From: Cellulosimicrobium funkei
Lineage (GTDB): Bacteria; Actinomycetota; Actinomycetes; Actinomycetales; Cellulomonadaceae
Assembly (NCBI RefSeq): GCF_001019615.1
Contig: NZ_JNBQ01000012.1
Span: 1 to 64,000 of the forward strand
Direction of reading: 5' to 3'
Length of the DNA stretch: 64,000 bases
The number at the start of each line of letters is the position of its first letter. Position 1 is the first letter of the stretch. Positions 44,213 through 58,956 of this stretch are shown here, piece after piece. Position numbers and translations under genes: made by a program. Under the pieces are notes generated by a model, which was given only the letters and a program-made list of their open reading frames with translations, made no database searches and was not told the origin of the DNA.

Positions 44213-45546
44213 GCGGCGAACCCGTCGCGCTCCTGGCGGTCCTGACCGTCCTCACGGTCGTGCTCGCCGCGGCGCTGAGCGCCGGGGAGGCGGCGGTGCT
44301 GCGCGTGACGCGCGCGGCGGTGAGCGAGGCCGCGCTCGGCGACGACCTGGCGACGCCGCCGCGTCCCTCGGGGCGTCGCGCGCTCGTCCTGCTCGCGGAC
44401 CCGGCCGCGACCGCCCGCTCCGTCGGCTTCGTGCGCGTCGTCGCGGAGGTCGCCGCGATCACGTGCCTCACGCTGCTCGTCGCCGCGTGGCTCGAGCCGT
44501 GGTGGCAGGTCCTGCTCGTCGCGCTCGCGGTGAGCGTCGTCGTCGGGCTCCTCGTCGTGCGCGTCAGCCCCCGGTCGCTGGGCCGCCGGCACGCCGTCCG
44601 TACCCTGCTCGCGCTCTCGGGCCTCCTCACGGGGATCGTCGCCGCGACCCGCTGGCTCACCCGCCTCGCGCCCGCGCCCGACTCGGGGGCGCACGAGCGC
44701 GAGCTCCAGGACATGGTGGACCGCGTGAACGAGTCCGAGGTCATCGAGGACGAGGAGCGCGAGCTCATCCGCTCGGTGTTCGAGCTGGGCAGCACGCTCA
44801 CGCGCGAGGTCATGGTCCCCCGCACGGACATGGTCACGACCTCGCGGGACACGCCGCTGCGCAAGACGCTGTCGCTGTTCCTGCGCTCCGGGTTCTCCCG
44901 CATCCCCGTGACGGGGACGTCCGCGGACGACCTCGTCGGCGTCGCCTACTTCAAGGACGTCGTGCGCGTCCTCCAGGGTGGTCCGGGCACGGACGCGCGA
45001 CCCGTGGGTGACGTCGCACGCGCCGCGATCTTCGTGCCCGAGTCCAAGCCCGTGGACGACCTGCTGCGCGAGATGCAGGCGTCGTCGTCGCACATCGCGA
45101 TGGTCGTCGACGAGTACGGCGGCATCGCCGGGCTCGTGACCATCGAGGACGCGCTCGAGGAGATCGTCGGCGAGCTGACGGACGAGCACGACCGGCCCGA
45201 GCCCGAGGTCGAGGACCTCGGCGAGGGCGTGCTGCGCGTCCCCGCCCGGCTCGGCGTGGACGAGCTCGGCGAGCTCTTCGGGCTCGACCTGGACGACGAC
45301 GACGTGGACACCGTCGGCGGCCTGCTCGCCAAGACCCTCGGCAAGGTTCCGCTGCCCGGCTCCGTGGCCGACGTCCACGGCCTGCGGATCGAGGCCGACC
45401 GGGTCGAGGGCCGGCGCAAGCAGCTCGCGACCGTCCTCGTCTCCCACACCGCTCCACCGTCCGCCGTGCCGCCCGCGGCGCCCCACGAGCCGGAGACCCC
45501 GGCCGACACCCGACCCTCCCTCCCGACCGTGAAGGACACCCCGTGA
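44209..45546 (+). CDS. CBS-domain membrane protein (hemolysin/CorC family)
   Basis: 445 residues, GTG 44209 overlapping ybeY. Three to four N-terminal spans ([65 protein letters not shown]) are followed by a connector with [38 protein letters not shown] domains come next ([59 protein letters not shown]), then a CorC_HlyC domain ([21 protein letters not shown]). Likely magnesium/cobalt export or homeostasis. Coupled to era. Confidence 0.9.
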   Translation: MSGEPVALLAVLTVLTVVLAAALSAGEAAVLRVTRAAVSEAALGDDLATPPRPSGRRALVLLADPAATARSVGFVRVVAEVAAITCLTLLVAAWLEPWWQVLLVALAVSVVVGLLVVRVSPRSLGRRHAVRTLLALSGLLTGIVAATRWLTRLAPAPDSGAHERELQDMVDRVNESEVIEDEERELIRSVFELGSTLTREVMVPRTDMVTTSRDTPLRKTLSLFLRSGFSRIPVTGTSADDLVGVAYFKDVVRVLQGGPGTDARPVGDVARAAIFVPESKPVDDLLREMQASSSHIAMVVDEYGGIAGLVTIEDALEEIVGELTDEHDRPEPEVEDLGEGVLRVPARLGVDELGELFGLDLDDDDVDTVGGLLAKTLGKVPLPGSVADVHGLRIEADRVEGRRKQLATVLVSHTAPPSAVPPAAPHEPETPADTRPSLPTVKDTP

Positions 45547-46493
45547 GCACGACCACCCCCGAGCACCGCTCCGGATTCGCCTGCCTGGTCGGGCGGCCCA
45601 ACGCCGGCAAGTCGACCCTGACCAACGCCCTCGTGGGCCAGAAGGTCGCCATCACGTCCGGACGGCCGCAGACGACGCGCCACACGATCCGCGGGATCGT
45701 GCACCGGCCCGACGCGCAGCTCGTGCTCGTCGACACGCCGGGCCTGCACCGGCCCCGCACGCTGCTCGGCGAGCGTCTCAACGACCTCGTGCGCGAGACG
45801 CTGACCGAGGTCGACGTCATCGCGTTCTGCCTGCCCGCCGACCAGAAGATCGGCCCGGGCGACCGCTTCATCGCGAACGAGCTCGCCGAGCTCATGCGCG
45901 GGCGCCGCGGCACGCCCGTGGTCGCCGTCGTGACGAAGGCCGACCTCGTGGACCGCGGCACGCTCGCCGCGCACCTGCTCGCCGTGGACCGGCTGGGGGA
46001 GGTCGCGGGCGGCTGGGCGGACATCGTGCCGGTCTCGGCGCAGGACGGCTACCAGGTGGACGTCCTCACCGACGTCCTGGTCTCGCACCTCCCCGAGGGG
46101 CCGGAGCTCTACCCGGGCGGCGAGCTCACCGACGAGCCCGAGGCCGTGATGGTCGCGGAGCTCGTGCGCGAGGCCGCGCTCGAGGGCGTGCGCGACGAGC
46201 TGCCGCACTCGCTCGCCGTCCAGGTCGAGGAGATCGTGCCCCGCGAGGGCAGCGGCGACGAGGCCAGCGGGCGCCCGCCCCTGCTCGACGTGCGGGTCAA
46301 CCTCTTCGTCGAGCGCGACTCGCAGAAGGCGATCGTCATCGGCCGGGGCGGTTCGCGGCTGCGCGAGGTCGGCACGCGCGCCCGCCACGGCATCGAGGCG
46401 CTCCTCGGGACCCGCGTCTACCTCGACCTGCACGTCAAGGTCGCCAAGGACTGGCAGCGCGACCCCAAGCAGCTCCACCGTCTCGGGTTCTGA
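45543..46493 (+). CDS. era: GTPase Era
   Basis: 316 residues, GTG 45543. G1 [12 protein letters not shown] (about 14-25), the effector [12 protein letters not shown]3 DTPGLHRP and G4 TKAD. The C-terminal KH domain has [52 protein letters not shown]. Era binds the 3' end of 16S rRNA during 30S assembly. Last gene of the long hrcA-era run, followed by a terminator. Confidence 0.97.
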   Translation: MSTTTPEHRSGFACLVGRPNAGKSTLTNALVGQKVAITSGRPQTTRHTIRGIVHRPDAQLVLVDTPGLHRPRTLLGERLNDLVRETLTEVDVIAFCLPADQKIGPGDRFIANELAELMRGRRGTPVVAVVTKADLVDRGTLAAHLLAVDRLGEVAGGWADIVPVSAQDGYQVDVLTDVLVSHLPEGPELYPGGELTDEPEAVMVAELVREAALEGVRDELPHSLAVQVEEIVPREGSGDEASGRPPLLDVRVNLFVERDSQKAIVIGRGGSRLREVGTRARHGIEALLGTRVYLDLHVKVAKDWQRDPKQLHRLGF

Positions 46494-46498
46494 CGCGT

Positions 46499-46538
46499 CC
46501 GACGACCCGGCGGGGGAGAGCCCCCGTCCGGTCGTCGG
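46499..46538 (+). terminator. Terminator after era
   Basis: CCGACGACC (46499-46507) / GGTCGTCGG (46530-46538), extended inward by GGGGG/CCCCC around a 4-base loop (agag). Confidence 0.75.
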
Positions 46539-46584
46539 GGCGGCACCAGGGACCCGCGTCCGGGGCGCGACGTACGATTCCCCG

Positions 46585-48183
46585 GTGATCTTCCGGACCG
46601 CCGCGACCACCGCCGCCCTCGCGATCGTCCTCGCGATCGTCGGTGCGGTCACGGGACCGCAGTGGGACCCGGTGCCCGTGACCGAGCACCTGGAGCCCGC
46701 GACGCCCGACACCGCGATCGGCGGCCAGCCCCCCGGCGGCGCCGCCCCGGTCGGCACGTTCGAGGTGCGCGAGACGGACGTGACGATCCGGCTCGACGGC
46801 GCGACGGTCGGCGGCATCCTGCGCGAGCCCGTCGACGCGGGGGACGACCTCCCGGGCGTGGTGTTCGTGCACGGCGCGGGCACGGGCCTGGCGACGGAGG
46901 CCTTCGTCGACGTCGCGGCCGACCTCGCGAGCGCCGGCGTCGTCACGCTCGTCCCGGACAAGCGCCTCGACACGTACACGACGCGCCACCGCGACTACGA
47001 GGCCATGGCTCGCGACTACGAGCGCTCCGTGGACCTGCTCCGGGCGAGGCCGGGGGTCGACCCGGACCAGGTCGGCCTGTACGGGGAGTCGGAGGGCACG
47101 TGGATCGTGCCCGTCATGGCGGTCGAGGACCCGACGATCGCGTTCTCCGTGCTCGTGTCCGCCCCGGTCGTGCCGCCGCGCCAGCAGGCCGCGTTCGCGG
47201 TCGACAGCTACCTGCGCAACACCGACGTCCCGCACGGCGTGTTCCGCGCGATCCCGCGCGCGGTCGGCATGGCGATCCCGGGAGGTGGGTTCGAGTACGC
47301 CGACTTCGACGTCGAGCCGTTCCTCGAGCGGCTCACCCAGCCGGTCCTCGTCGTCTACGGCACCGCGGACCCGTCGATGCCGGTCGAGCAGGGCGCGCAG
47401 CAGATCCTCGACGCGACCGGACCGTCGTCGGAGTCCGGCGGCGCCGACGTCACCGTCCGGTTCTACGAGGACGCGAACCACGGGATCAAGATCGACGACG
47501 TGCTCGTCCCCGACTTCCCACGCGACCTCGGGGCCTGGATCACGTCCCTCCCGGACAGCGCGACCGCGCAGCCGCAGGTGGCCGGTGCCGAGCCGAACCA
47601 GCAGTACCTCGCGGGGCCCGTCCCGACCCCCCGGTGGCTGGGCAACGGCGACCTCCTCGTCGGGCTCGTGCTCGGTGCCGTGGGCCTGCTCGTGCTCGGT
47701 CCGGTCGTCGGGCTCCTCGGCGGGCTCGTGCGGCGCCTGCGTCGCGTCGCCGGGCGCCCGAGCGCGCCTGCCGGGCTCGCGCCCGGCTTCCGCGTCCCGC
47801 TCGCCGGCCTCGGGGCGGGGGCGGTCGGGACGACGGCGGCCCTCGTCGTCTATCTCGTCGCCGTGGCGCGGCTCGCGCTCGACTACGAGAAGGACGCCTG
47901 GGTCGTGCAGGGCGGCTGGGTGGGGGTCCGGCTCGTCGGCCTCGCGACGCTCGTCGCGGCGGCGCTGCTCATCAACCGGTCGGCCGAGGTGCGGGCCACC
48001 CGCCGCGCCGCGGCGGACCTGGCCGACGCGTCGGGCACGGACGTCGTCGACGAGGGCCGGGCGGGGGTCCTGCGGGTCGCGCGGGGCGTGACGACGCGCG
48101 TCATGCTGTGGTGCGTCGTGGTGGGCTCCGCCCTCCTGCTCGTGATCCTCGCGTACTGGGGCGTGTACCAGCTCGGCATCTGA
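46585..48183 (+). CDS. Membrane-bound alpha/beta hydrolase
   Basis: 532 residues, GTG 46585. An N-terminal span ([20 protein letters not shown]) is followed by an alpha/beta hydrolase domain: oxyanion VFVHGAGTG (about 92-100), nucleophile elbow [12 protein letters not shown] (Ser about 173), acid [11 protein letters not shown] and base [10 protein letters not shown]. Three or four C-terminal spans ([68 protein letters not shown]). Probably an envelope-located esterase or peptidase; substrate unknown. Confidence 0.8.
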   Translation: MIFRTAATTAALAIVLAIVGAVTGPQWDPVPVTEHLEPATPDTAIGGQPPGGAAPVGTFEVRETDVTIRLDGATVGGILREPVDAGDDLPGVVFVHGAGTGLATEAFVDVAADLASAGVVTLVPDKRLDTYTTRHRDYEAMARDYERSVDLLRARPGVDPDQVGLYGESEGTWIVPVMAVEDPTIAFSVLVSAPVVPPRQQAAFAVDSYLRNTDVPHGVFRAIPRAVGMAIPGGGFEYADFDVEPFLERLTQPVLVVYGTADPSMPVEQGAQQILDATGPSSESGGADVTVRFYEDANHGIKIDDVLVPDFPRDLGAWITSLPDSATAQPQVAGAEPNQQYLAGPVPTPRWLGNGDLLVGLVLGAVGLLVLGPVVGLLGGLVRRLRRVAGRPSAPAGLAPGFRVPLAGLGAGAVGTTAALVVYLVAVARLALDYEKDAWVVQGGWVGVRLVGLATLVAAALLINRSAEVRATRRAAADLADASGTDVVDEGRAGVLRVARGVTTRVMLWCVVVGSALLLVILAYWGVYQLGI

Positions 48184-48228
48184 CCGCTCGCCCGGGCGCG
48201 GGCGCCCCCGCGTGCGTATCGTGGACAG

Positions 48229-49827
48229 GTGAGGCGCCGTCGGCTCGCGCAGGACCGGGCGGCTCGTGCCGGGCACGTCACCCACGAGCCGACGACGGAC
48301 GGTGCCAGCGCACCGGCGAGCTTCGTCAGCTTCGAGCTCCTCCCGCCCGAGCTGCGCACCGACGACCGCTTCGACGCCGTGTTCGACGGCGAGCCCGAGG
48401 CGGCGCGCGACCGCGGCACGCCCGCGGCGACCGCCCCGGGGGCTCGGGACGACCGACGTCGCTCCCCGCACCCGCAGGGCTCAGGGAACGTGCCGCGACC
48501 CTCGACCGCCGCGGCGCGGTCCGCCCCGGTCGGGCGCGAGCGCAGGCCGTCCCGGGAGAACGGCGACGCGGACGCGCCGCGGCGTGCCTGGTACGCGCAC
48601 CCAGTGCCGTGGGTCGCCGTCGCGGTCGCCGCCGCGTTCGCGGGCTCGGTCGCCTTCACGGCGTCGATGGAGGACGCGCGGCCCGTCGACGTCACCGCGC
48701 TCGCGGGTGGGCTGCGCCCGCTCGAGGAGCCGCCCGAGGCGCGGTGGACCGTCCCGGTCGCGCCGGGCTCCGAGATCGTCCCGGCGGTGGGCGCCGTCGT
48801 CACGGTCGACGGAGGGCTCACGGCCTACTCGGTCGACGATGGCTCGGTGCTCTGGCGGTCCGAACGCCTGGGCGACCGGGCCACGTGCCTGCCGGCGCAG
48901 GGCGAGCCCGCCCGCGAGGTGGTCGTGTGCGCCGTGCCGTCGGGGTGGCGTGAGCAGGTCGCCCGGCTGGTCACGGTCCGGTCCGGGTCGGGCGAGGTCG
49001 TCGGGGACCGGACGGTGGAGACCGCCGGCCGGCTGTCGGTCGTGCCGGTCGGCGCCACCGACGTCGTGCGCGCCTGGTGGCGGGGTGGCGACGTCGCCGT
49101 CGTGCGCGAGGACGCGGCGACCGGAGAGGTCCGCTGGGACCGCTCGCTCGAGCACGACGGGCTCGGGCGTGGGGGCGACGTCGTGCTCGACGTCCGCCGC
49201 GGGGTGGTGGACGTCCTGGCGCCGGGCGTCGCCGCGGCGCTCACCGAGGACGGCCGCTCGCTCGTCGAGGACGACGTGTGGACCATCGTGCGGCTCCAGG
49301 ACGGGCGCTACGTGGGGAACGAGTACGGGCGCGGCACGGCGACCGTCTTCACGGCCGCGGGCGAGCCGGCCTTCCGGATCAAGGGTCGCGTTCTCGAGTC
49401 GCCGCTCTCCGACGGCTCCGCCCCGGGGGTGATCGTCACGAACACGTTCGGGAGCATCGTGGGGGTCGACGCGGCGACCGGCTCGGAGCTCTGGTCCCTC
49501 CCGGGGACGGGCCTGCGGGCGGTGGCGCGCGTCGACGGGCGGGTGGTCGTGCAGACGGACTCGTCGTACCGCAGCGTCGACGCGCGGACCGGCGAGGAGG
49601 CCTGGGCCGTGGACCTCGACGACAGCGGGCCCTGGCCGGTGCTCACGGACGGACGATCTCTCTTCGTGACCGAGCGCGGCCGGGAGGGGCAGGGGCTCGT
49701 CTCGCTCGCGCTCGACGACGGGGCCGTCGAGTGGCGGTGGACGCTGCCCGAGGACACCTACCACGTGGTCGCGGTCGAGGGCCGGCTCTTCCTGCTCGGC
49801 GTCGACCGGCTGACGGCCGTGTCCTGA
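48229..49827 (+). CDS. Membrane-anchored PQQ-type beta-propeller protein
   Basis: 532 residues, GTG 48229. The cytoplasmic N-terminal 125 residues are Arg/Pro-rich with low complexity. One membrane span follows (about 124-144, WVAVAVAAAFAGSVAFT), then an extracellular propeller with repeated blade motifs (VDDGSVLWRSERL, DAATGEVRWDRSL, DAATGSELWSLPG, DARTGEEAWAVDL, LDDGAVEWRWTL). The W-rich blade ends match the PQQ-like family; no quinone-dependent activity need be assumed. Similar proteins in actinobacteria are outer-surface scaffold-like proteins of unknown role. Confidence 0.8.
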   Translation: MRRRRLAQDRAARAGHVTHEPTTDGASAPASFVSFELLPPELRTDDRFDAVFDGEPEAARDRGTPAATAPGARDDRRRSPHPQGSGNVPRPSTAAARSAPVGRERRPSRENGDADAPRRAWYAHPVPWVAVAVAAAFAGSVAFTASMEDARPVDVTALAGGLRPLEEPPEARWTVPVAPGSEIVPAVGAVVTVDGGLTAYSVDDGSVLWRSERLGDRATCLPAQGEPAREVVVCAVPSGWREQVARLVTVRSGSGEVVGDRTVETAGRLSVVPVGATDVVRAWWRGGDVAVVREDAATGEVRWDRSLEHDGLGRGGDVVLDVRRGVVDVLAPGVAAALTEDGRSLVEDDVWTIVRLQDGRYVGNEYGRGTATVFTAAGEPAFRIKGRVLESPLSDGSAPGVIVTNTFGSIVGVDAATGSELWSLPGTGLRAVARVDGRVVVQTDSSYRSVDARTGEEAWAVDLDDSGPWPVLTDGRSLFVTERGREGQGLVSLALDDGAVEWRWTLPEDTYHVVAVEGRLFLLGVDRLTAVS

Positions 49828-49960
49828 GCCGTGTCCTCGGATCGGGGCCCGCGCCGCGTGGGCGCTTGAAGACGCACGTGATGAACCGGTAGAAACGGTC
49901 GGGGCCCGTCGGGCCGGCGTGCGTGCGTACGGCACGGCGCGACAGCGTAGGGAGTGCACG

Positions 49961-54168
<4,208 letters not shown>

Positions 54169-54187
54169 CCACCGCCTCGCCGATCTT

Positions 54188-54230
54188 CCGACGGCCCGGA
54201 CGACCTCGTCGTCCGGGCCGTCGGTGTTTT
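54188..54230 (+). terminator. Strong Rho-independent terminator after leuA
   Basis: 17-bp perfect stem CCGACGGCCCGGACGAC (54188-54204) / GTCGTCCGGGCCGTCGG (54208-54224) with a 3-base loop, followed by TGTTTTG. It separates leuA from the ABC operon. Confidence 0.9.
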
Positions 54231-54270
54231 GTCGACACAGCGTTGGTAAGATACCGACGCACTGTCGACA
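54230..54270 (+). promoter_or_regulatory. 41-bp near-symmetric operator overlapping the ABC exporter promoter
   Basis: TGTCGACA at 54230-54237 and again at 54263-54270 frame CGTTGGTA-AGA-TACCGACG (54241-54259). All elements share one centre at 54250. The -10 hexamer TAAGAT (54246-54251) lies exactly at this centre, so a protein bound here would block RNA polymerase. A TetR-family regulator encoded downstream (56229) is the obvious candidate ligand. Confidence 0.7.
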
Positions 54271-54287
54271 ACATCGGAAGGTCCCTC

Positions 54288-55409
54288 ATGTTCCTCGCGT
54301 TGCGCGAGCTCGTCTTCGCGCGCACCCGCTTCCTCCTCATGGGCGGTGTGGTCGCGCTGGTCGCGGTCCTCGTCGTCCTGCTCTCCGGCCTGTCGGCCGG
54401 GCTCGTCAACGACGGCGTCTCCGGCCTCAAGCGCACCCCCGTCACCGACTTCGCCTTCGACGAGGGCACCGGGACCGACGCCGCGTTCACGCGCTCCGTC
54501 ATCGAGACCGACCAGGTCGGCACCATGGCCGAGCAGCGGGGCGTGATCGAGGCCGCCCCGTACGGCCTCCTCCTGGCCAACGCGCACCAGGAGGACGGCT
54601 CGCCCGTCGACCTCACCCTCGTCGGCGTCGAGCCCGGCTCGTTCGTGGCTCCCACCGCGCTCGCGCAGGGCGACCCGGTCGGCGCGGCGGACGGGATCGT
54701 CGTCTCGGCGACCGCCGCCGAGGACGGCCTCGCCGTCGGGGACACCGTGACGCTCGCGCGCCCGGAGCGCACGCTCACCGTCGTGGGTGTCCTGGAGGAC
54801 CAGCACACGTTCGGGCACGTCGACATCGCCTATCTGCCGCTCGCCACGTGGCAGGAGCTGCTCGCCGGCGCGGAGGGACCGGGCGCCGACGTCCCGGACG
54901 TCGCGACCGCCGTCGCGCTGCGCACCGATCCTGCGTCGTTCGACCGGGGGGCCGCCGACGCGGCGTCGGGCACGGTGACCCGGACGCTCACCGAGTCCTT
55001 CGACGCCTCGCCGGGGTACGCGGCCGAGACCGCGACGCTCCTGCTCATCCAGGTGTTCCTCTACGCCATCTCCGCGCTCGTCGTCGGCGCGTTCTTCACC
55101 GTCTGGGTCATCCAGCGCCGGCACGAGATCGCCGTGATGCGCGCCATGGGGGCGCGACGTCGCTTCCTGCTCGCCGACTCCCTCGGTCAGGCCGCCGTGC
55201 TCCTGCTCGCCTCGATCGGCGTGGGCTTCGCCCTCGGCGTCGCGGCGGGCGCGGGCCTCGGCGCGTCGCCGATGCCGTTCGCGCTCCAGGCCCCCGACCT
55301 CGTCCTGGCCGGCGTCCTGCTCTTCGTCCTCGGCATGGCCGGAGCGGCCGTCGCCGTCGCGCGCATCACCTCCGTCGACCCCCTGACCGCCCTGGGAGGG
55401 CAGCGATGA
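54288..55409 (+). CDS. ABC transporter permease (MacB/FtsX type)
   Basis: 373 residues from ATG 54288 with ggaagg upstream. One N-terminal span (FLLMGGVVALVAVLVVLLSGL) is followed by a large extracellular domain, about 45-260. The last three spans lie at about 262-370 (LLLIQVFLYAISALVVGAFFTVWVI; AAVLLLASIGVGFALGVAAG; LVLAGVLLFVLGMAGAAVAVARI), with IQRRHEIAVMRAMGARRRFLL after the second. Exports lipids, peptides or antibiotics, or works mechanically. Coupled to the ATPase by ATGA. Confidence 0.9.
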   Translation: MFLALRELVFARTRFLLMGGVVALVAVLVVLLSGLSAGLVNDGVSGLKRTPVTDFAFDEGTGTDAAFTRSVIETDQVGTMAEQRGVIEAAPYGLLLANAHQEDGSPVDLTLVGVEPGSFVAPTALAQGDPVGAADGIVVSATAAEDGLAVGDTVTLARPERTLTVVGVLEDQHTFGHVDIAYLPLATWQELLAGAEGPGADVPDVATAVALRTDPASFDRGAADAASGTVTRTLTESFDASPGYAAETATLLLIQVFLYAISALVVGAFFTVWVIQRRHEIAVMRAMGARRRFLLADSLGQAAVLLLASIGVGFALGVAAGAGLGASPMPFALQAPDLVLAGVLLFVLGMAGAAVAVARITSVDPLTALGGQR

Positions 55410-56116
55410 GCACCACCACCCCCGCCACGCCCGTGCTCGAGATCGACCGCGTCACCGTCCGCCACGGTGACGGGGACTCGACCGTCGTCGCGCTCGACGA
55501 GGTGAGCCTGAGCGTCGCCGCGGGCGAGCTCGTCGGCGTCGTCGGGCCCTCGGGCTCCGGCAAGTCGAGCCTCCTCGCCGTCGCCGGCGCGCTCACGGCG
55601 CCCGAGTCCGGGACCGTGCGCCTCGAAGGGGTCGACCTCGGCGCGGCGAGCGAGCGCGAGCGCGCCCGGCTGCGGCGCGAGCGCATCGGCTTCGTCTTCC
55701 AGTCCGGCAACCTCCTCCCGGCGCTCACGAGCGTCGACCAGCTCCGGCTCGCGCTGCGGATCGCCCGGATCGACGAGCGCGACCCCCGAGCGCGCAACCC
55801 CCGCGAGCTCCTGGAGTCCGTGTCCATGAGCCACCGTGCGGACCGGCGCCCGGACCAGCTCTCCGGCGGCGAGCGGCAGCGCGTGGGCATCGCCCGAGCT
55901 CTCGTCGCGAGCCCCGCGCTGCTCCTCGTCGACGAGCCGACGGCGGCGCTCGACCGGGCGCGCAGCCACGAGGTCGTGAGCCTCCTGGCTCGCGAGGCGG
56001 AGGCGTTCGGCGCCGCGGCGCTCATGGTCACGCACGACCACGACGTGCTCGAGCACTGCCACCGGGTCGTCGAGATGGTCGACGGGCGCCTCGGGATCCC
56101 CGCCGTCGCGGGGTGA
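55406..56116 (+). CDS. ABC transporter ATP-binding protein (MacB/LolD type)
   Basis: 236 residues from ATG 55406. Walker A GPSGSGKSS (about 48-56), signature LSGGERQRV (about 152-160), Walker B LLLVDEPTA (about 172-180), switch His in VTHDHDV. The Q-loop is VFQSGNLLPAL. It partners the permease upstream. Confidence 0.95.
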   Translation: MSTTTPATPVLEIDRVTVRHGDGDSTVVALDEVSLSVAAGELVGVVGPSGSGKSSLLAVAGALTAPESGTVRLEGVDLGAASERERARLRRERIGFVFQSGNLLPALTSVDQLRLALRIARIDERDPRARNPRELLESVSMSHRADRRPDQLSGGERQRVGIARALVASPALLLVDEPTAALDRARSHEVVSLLAREAEAFGAAALMVTHDHDVLEHCHRVVEMVDGRLGIPAVAG

Positions 56117-56228
56117 CCGGTCGGGTGCACGCGGGGGTCGGGGTCGGCGAGGACGGCGCCGCCCGCGCGCCCGGTCCTCGGGCATGATGGTCCGGCCGGG
56201 TCGTCGTGCCCGGGGAGGAGGAGGCACC

Positions 56229-56801
56229 GTGCCGAAGATCGCCGCTCCGACGGTGGCGGAGCACCGCGCCGCGCAGCTGCGCGCGCTGCTCGACGCCGCG
56301 CGAGAGCTCATCCGCGAGGACGGGAGCGGGCTCACGCTCGCGGCGGTCGCGGCGCGCGCCGGGCTCGCCCGGTCGAGCGTCTACCAGTACTTCCGGTCGC
56401 GGGAGGAGCTCCTGGACGCCGTCGTCGCCGACGTCGTGCCGCGGTGGTCGGCGCGCATCACGGCCGCGGTCGCGACGGCGGCGTCCCCGGAGGACGCGAT
56501 CGTCGCCTACGCGCGCGAGAACCTGCTCCTCGTCGCCGAGGGCGAGCACGCCGTCGTCGCGGCGCTGCGTGCCGAGGCGGGCCGCGAGGCGCTCGCGCAG
56601 CAGAGCGCGGCGATGCACGCGACGATCCTCGTGCCGCTCGTGGAGGCTCTGGAGCAGCTCGACGTCCCGGACGCCGCGCGCTCCGCGGAGCTCGTCAACG
56701 CCGTGGTCCTCGCCGCGGCCCGCCAGGTGGAGGCCGGCGAGGACGCGGAGACGACGCTGGCCCGGGTGCGCGCCGTGCTCGGGTGCCTCGCGCCCGCCTG
56801 A
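56229..56801 (+). CDS. TetR family transcriptional regulator
   Basis: 190 residues from GTG 56229, preceded by ggaggagg. N-terminal HTH LTLAAVAARAGLARSSVYQYFRSREELLDAVVADVVPRW (about 32-70). The C-terminal ligand domain is helical and rich in Ala and Glu. It lies directly after the ABC genes on the same strand and likely represses them through the symmetric operator at 54230; the ligand is unknown. The spacing (112 bases) allows a promoter of its own. Confidence 0.9.
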   Translation: MPKIAAPTVAEHRAAQLRALLDAARELIREDGSGLTLAAVAARAGLARSSVYQYFRSREELLDAVVADVVPRWSARITAAVATAASPEDAIVAYARENLLLVAEGEHAVVAALRAEAGREALAQQSAAMHATILVPLVEALEQLDVPDAARSAELVNAVVLAAARQVEAGEDAETTLARVRAVLGCLAPA

Positions 56802-56855
56802 GCGTCGTCGGCGGGTGGTGCACGCCGTGTCGGCGGCGTGACGGACAATAGGGGC

Positions 56856-57668
56856 GTGGTGCTGTACCGAGACGACGCGATCGTGCTGCGCGCCCAGAAG
56901 CTGGGCGAGGCGGACCGTATCGTCACCCTCCTCACGCGCGAGCACGGCAAGGTGCGCGCGGTGGGCAAGGGGGTGCGGCGCACGTCGTCCCGGTTCGGGG
57001 CGCGGCTGGAGCCGTTCATGGTCGTCGACGTCCAGCTCTACGCGGGCCGGTCGCTGGACACGGTGACGCAGGCGGAGACGATCGGCCCGTACGCCCGACG
57101 GATCTGCGAGGACTACGGCCTGTACACCGCGGGCGCGGCGATGCTCGAGACGGCGGAGCGGCTCGTCGCCGACGAGCGCGAGCCCGCGGTGCAGCAGTAC
57201 TGGCTGCTCGCCGGTGCGTTGCGGGCGCTGTCCGAGCAGGCGCACGCGCCGGGCCTCGTCCTGGACTCCTACCTCCTGCGGGCGCTGGCCGTCGCGGGCT
57301 GGGCGCCGTCGTTCGTCGACTGCGCACGCTGCGGCGAGCCGGGCCCGCACCACGCGTTCGCCGTCGCGCAGGGCGGCGCGGTGTGCTCGCGCTGCCGCCC
57401 GCCCGGTTCGACGGCGCCCGCCCCCCAGACCTTCGCCCTCCTCGCCGCGCTGCTCGCGGGGGAGTGGGAGACCGCCGACGCGTCGGACGCCCGGCACCGC
57501 AAGGAAGCGAGCGGCCTCGTGGCCGCGTACAGCCAATACCACCTGGAGAGAACGTTGCGATCACTGCGCATGGTCGAGCGGGACGCGCCCGTCGCCCCGC
57601 CTGCCGCCTCGCCCGCCGGACCGGTCGGCGTCGCCGCGGACCGTCAGGGCCGCGGGGCGGACGCCTGA
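56856..57668 (+). CDS. recO: DNA repair protein RecO
   Basis: 270 residues from GTG 56856 (or the GTG at 56838, giving MTDNRG as start). N-terminal OB domain [42 protein letters not shown]. Zinc-binding [25 protein letters not shown] at about 150-180. RecO loads RecA on SSB-coated DNA in the RecFOR pathway. The stop is in TGATG overlap with uppS, a common pair in actinobacteria. GACAAT upstream and no Shine-Dalgarno suggest a leaderless start. Confidence 0.94.
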   Translation: MVLYRDDAIVLRAQKLGEADRIVTLLTREHGKVRAVGKGVRRTSSRFGARLEPFMVVDVQLYAGRSLDTVTQAETIGPYARRICEDYGLYTAGAAMLETAERLVADEREPAVQQYWLLAGALRALSEQAHAPGLVLDSYLLRALAVAGWAPSFVDCARCGEPGPHHAFAVAQGGAVCSRCRPPGSTAPAPQTFALLAALLAGEWETADASDARHRKEASGLVAAYSQYHLERTLRSLRMVERDAPVAPPAASPAGPVGVAADRQGRGADA

Positions 57669-58459
57669 TGGCGAAGCGGACGTACGCGCGACCGTTCCCC
57701 CACCCGAGCGGCGAGCGGGCACCGGCGATCCCGGCGCAGTTCGTGCCGAACCACGTGGCCGTGGTCATGGACGGCAACGGTCGCTGGGCCAACGCGCGCG
57801 GGCTGCCGCGCACCGCGGGCCACGAGGCGGGCGAGGCCGCGCTGCTCGACGTCGTGGCCGGCGCCATCGAGATCGGCGTCAAGCACGTGTCGGCGTACGC
57901 GTTCTCGACGGAGAACTGGAAGCGTTCGCCCGACGAGGTGCGTTTCCTCATGGGCTTCAACCGCGACGTGATCCGGCGGCGCCGCGACGAGATGGACTCG
58001 TGGGGCGTGCGCGTGCGGTGGGCGGGGCGCCGGCCGCGGCTGTGGACGTCCGTGATCAAGGAGCTCGAGATCGCGGAGGAGCAGACGAAGAACAACGACG
58101 TGTGCACCCTGACGATGTGCGTCAACTACGGGGGGCGCGCGGAGATCGCCGACGCCGCGGCCGCCATCGCGCGCGAGGTCGCCGCCGGGCGGCTCGACCC
58201 GGGCAAGGTCACCGAGCGCACCGTCCAGCAGCACCTCGACGAGCCCGACCTGCCGGACGTCGACCTGTTCCTGCGCAGCTCGGGCGAGCAGCGCACGTCC
58301 AACTTCATGATCTGGCAGGCCGCGTACGCGGAGCTCGTGTTCCTCCCGGAGCCGTGGCCGGACGTCGACCGTCGGTCGCTCTGGCGCGCGGTCGAGGAGT
58401 ACGCGCGCCGCGACCGCCGCTACGGCGGCGCGGTCGACGCGGTGGGCGGTACCGCCTGA
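57668..58459 (+). CDS. uppS: Isoprenyl transferase (undecaprenyl/decaprenyl diphosphate synthase type)
   Basis: 263 residues from ATG 57668. Catalytic motif [27 protein letters not shown] (about 29-55), [11 protein letters not shown], and the C-terminal [34 protein letters not shown]. It makes polyprenyl diphosphate carrier for cell-wall synthesis. Coupled to recO by TGATG. Confidence 0.96.
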   Translation: MAKRTYARPFPHPSGERAPAIPAQFVPNHVAVVMDGNGRWANARGLPRTAGHEAGEAALLDVVAGAIEIGVKHVSAYAFSTENWKRSPDEVRFLMGFNRDVIRRRRDEMDSWGVRVRWAGRRPRLWTSVIKELEIAEEQTKNNDVCTLTMCVNYGGRAEIADAAAAIAREVAAGRLDPGKVTERTVQQHLDEPDLPDVDLFLRSSGEQRTSNFMIWQAAYAELVFLPEPWPDVDRRSLWRAVEEYARRDRRYGGAVDAVGGTA

Positions 58460-58517
58460 GGTCGCGGCCGGGGCCGTGCGGGGGACGGAGCGGGCGGCGG
58501 CCGGTAGCGTGCGCGCC

Positions 58518-58895
58518 ATGGCTCTGAGCATCGGCATGGTGACCGTGGACTCCACCGACCCCCGTCCGCTCGCGCAGTGGTGGGCGCGTCAGCTCGGCGG
58601 ACGGGTGGTCGACGAGTCGGACGGGTGGTTCCTCGAGGTCGTGCCCGCGGACGGCGTGTCCGCCCCGGTCCTCGGCTTCCAGCGTGTCGAGGACCCGACC
58701 CCCGGCAAGAACCGGCTGCACCTGGACCTCGGGACGTCCGACCGGGAGGCGGACGTCGCTGCGCTCGTGGCCGACGGCGCGACGTTCGTCGCAGAGCACA
58801 CGATGCCTGGCTTCCGCTGGGCCGTGCTCGCCGACCCGCAGGGCAACCAGTTCTGCGTCGGCGCGGCCGACGGCGCCGCGACGACGCTCGGCTGA
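58518..58895 (+). CDS. VOC/glyoxalase family protein
   Basis: 125 residues from ATG 58518. Two-module VOC fold: MALSIGMVTVDSTDPRPLAQWWARQLGGRVVDES and KNRLHLDLGTSDREADVAALVADGATFVAEH ... WAVLADPQGNQFCVG. Metal-site His lies in LHLDL and Glu/Asp near the end. Substrate cannot be read; this subfamily is common in actinobacteria as a possible dioxygenase-like or resistance protein. Confidence 0.9.
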   Translation: MALSIGMVTVDSTDPRPLAQWWARQLGGRVVDESDGWFLEVVPADGVSAPVLGFQRVEDPTPGKNRLHLDLGTSDREADVAALVADGATFVAEHTMPGFRWAVLADPQGNQFCVGAADGAATTLG

Positions 58896-58956
58896 GCCGC
58901 GGTCCGGCGCAGGAGCCGCACCGTCCTCGGTCCGCGCCGCTGACCGGGACGGGCCG

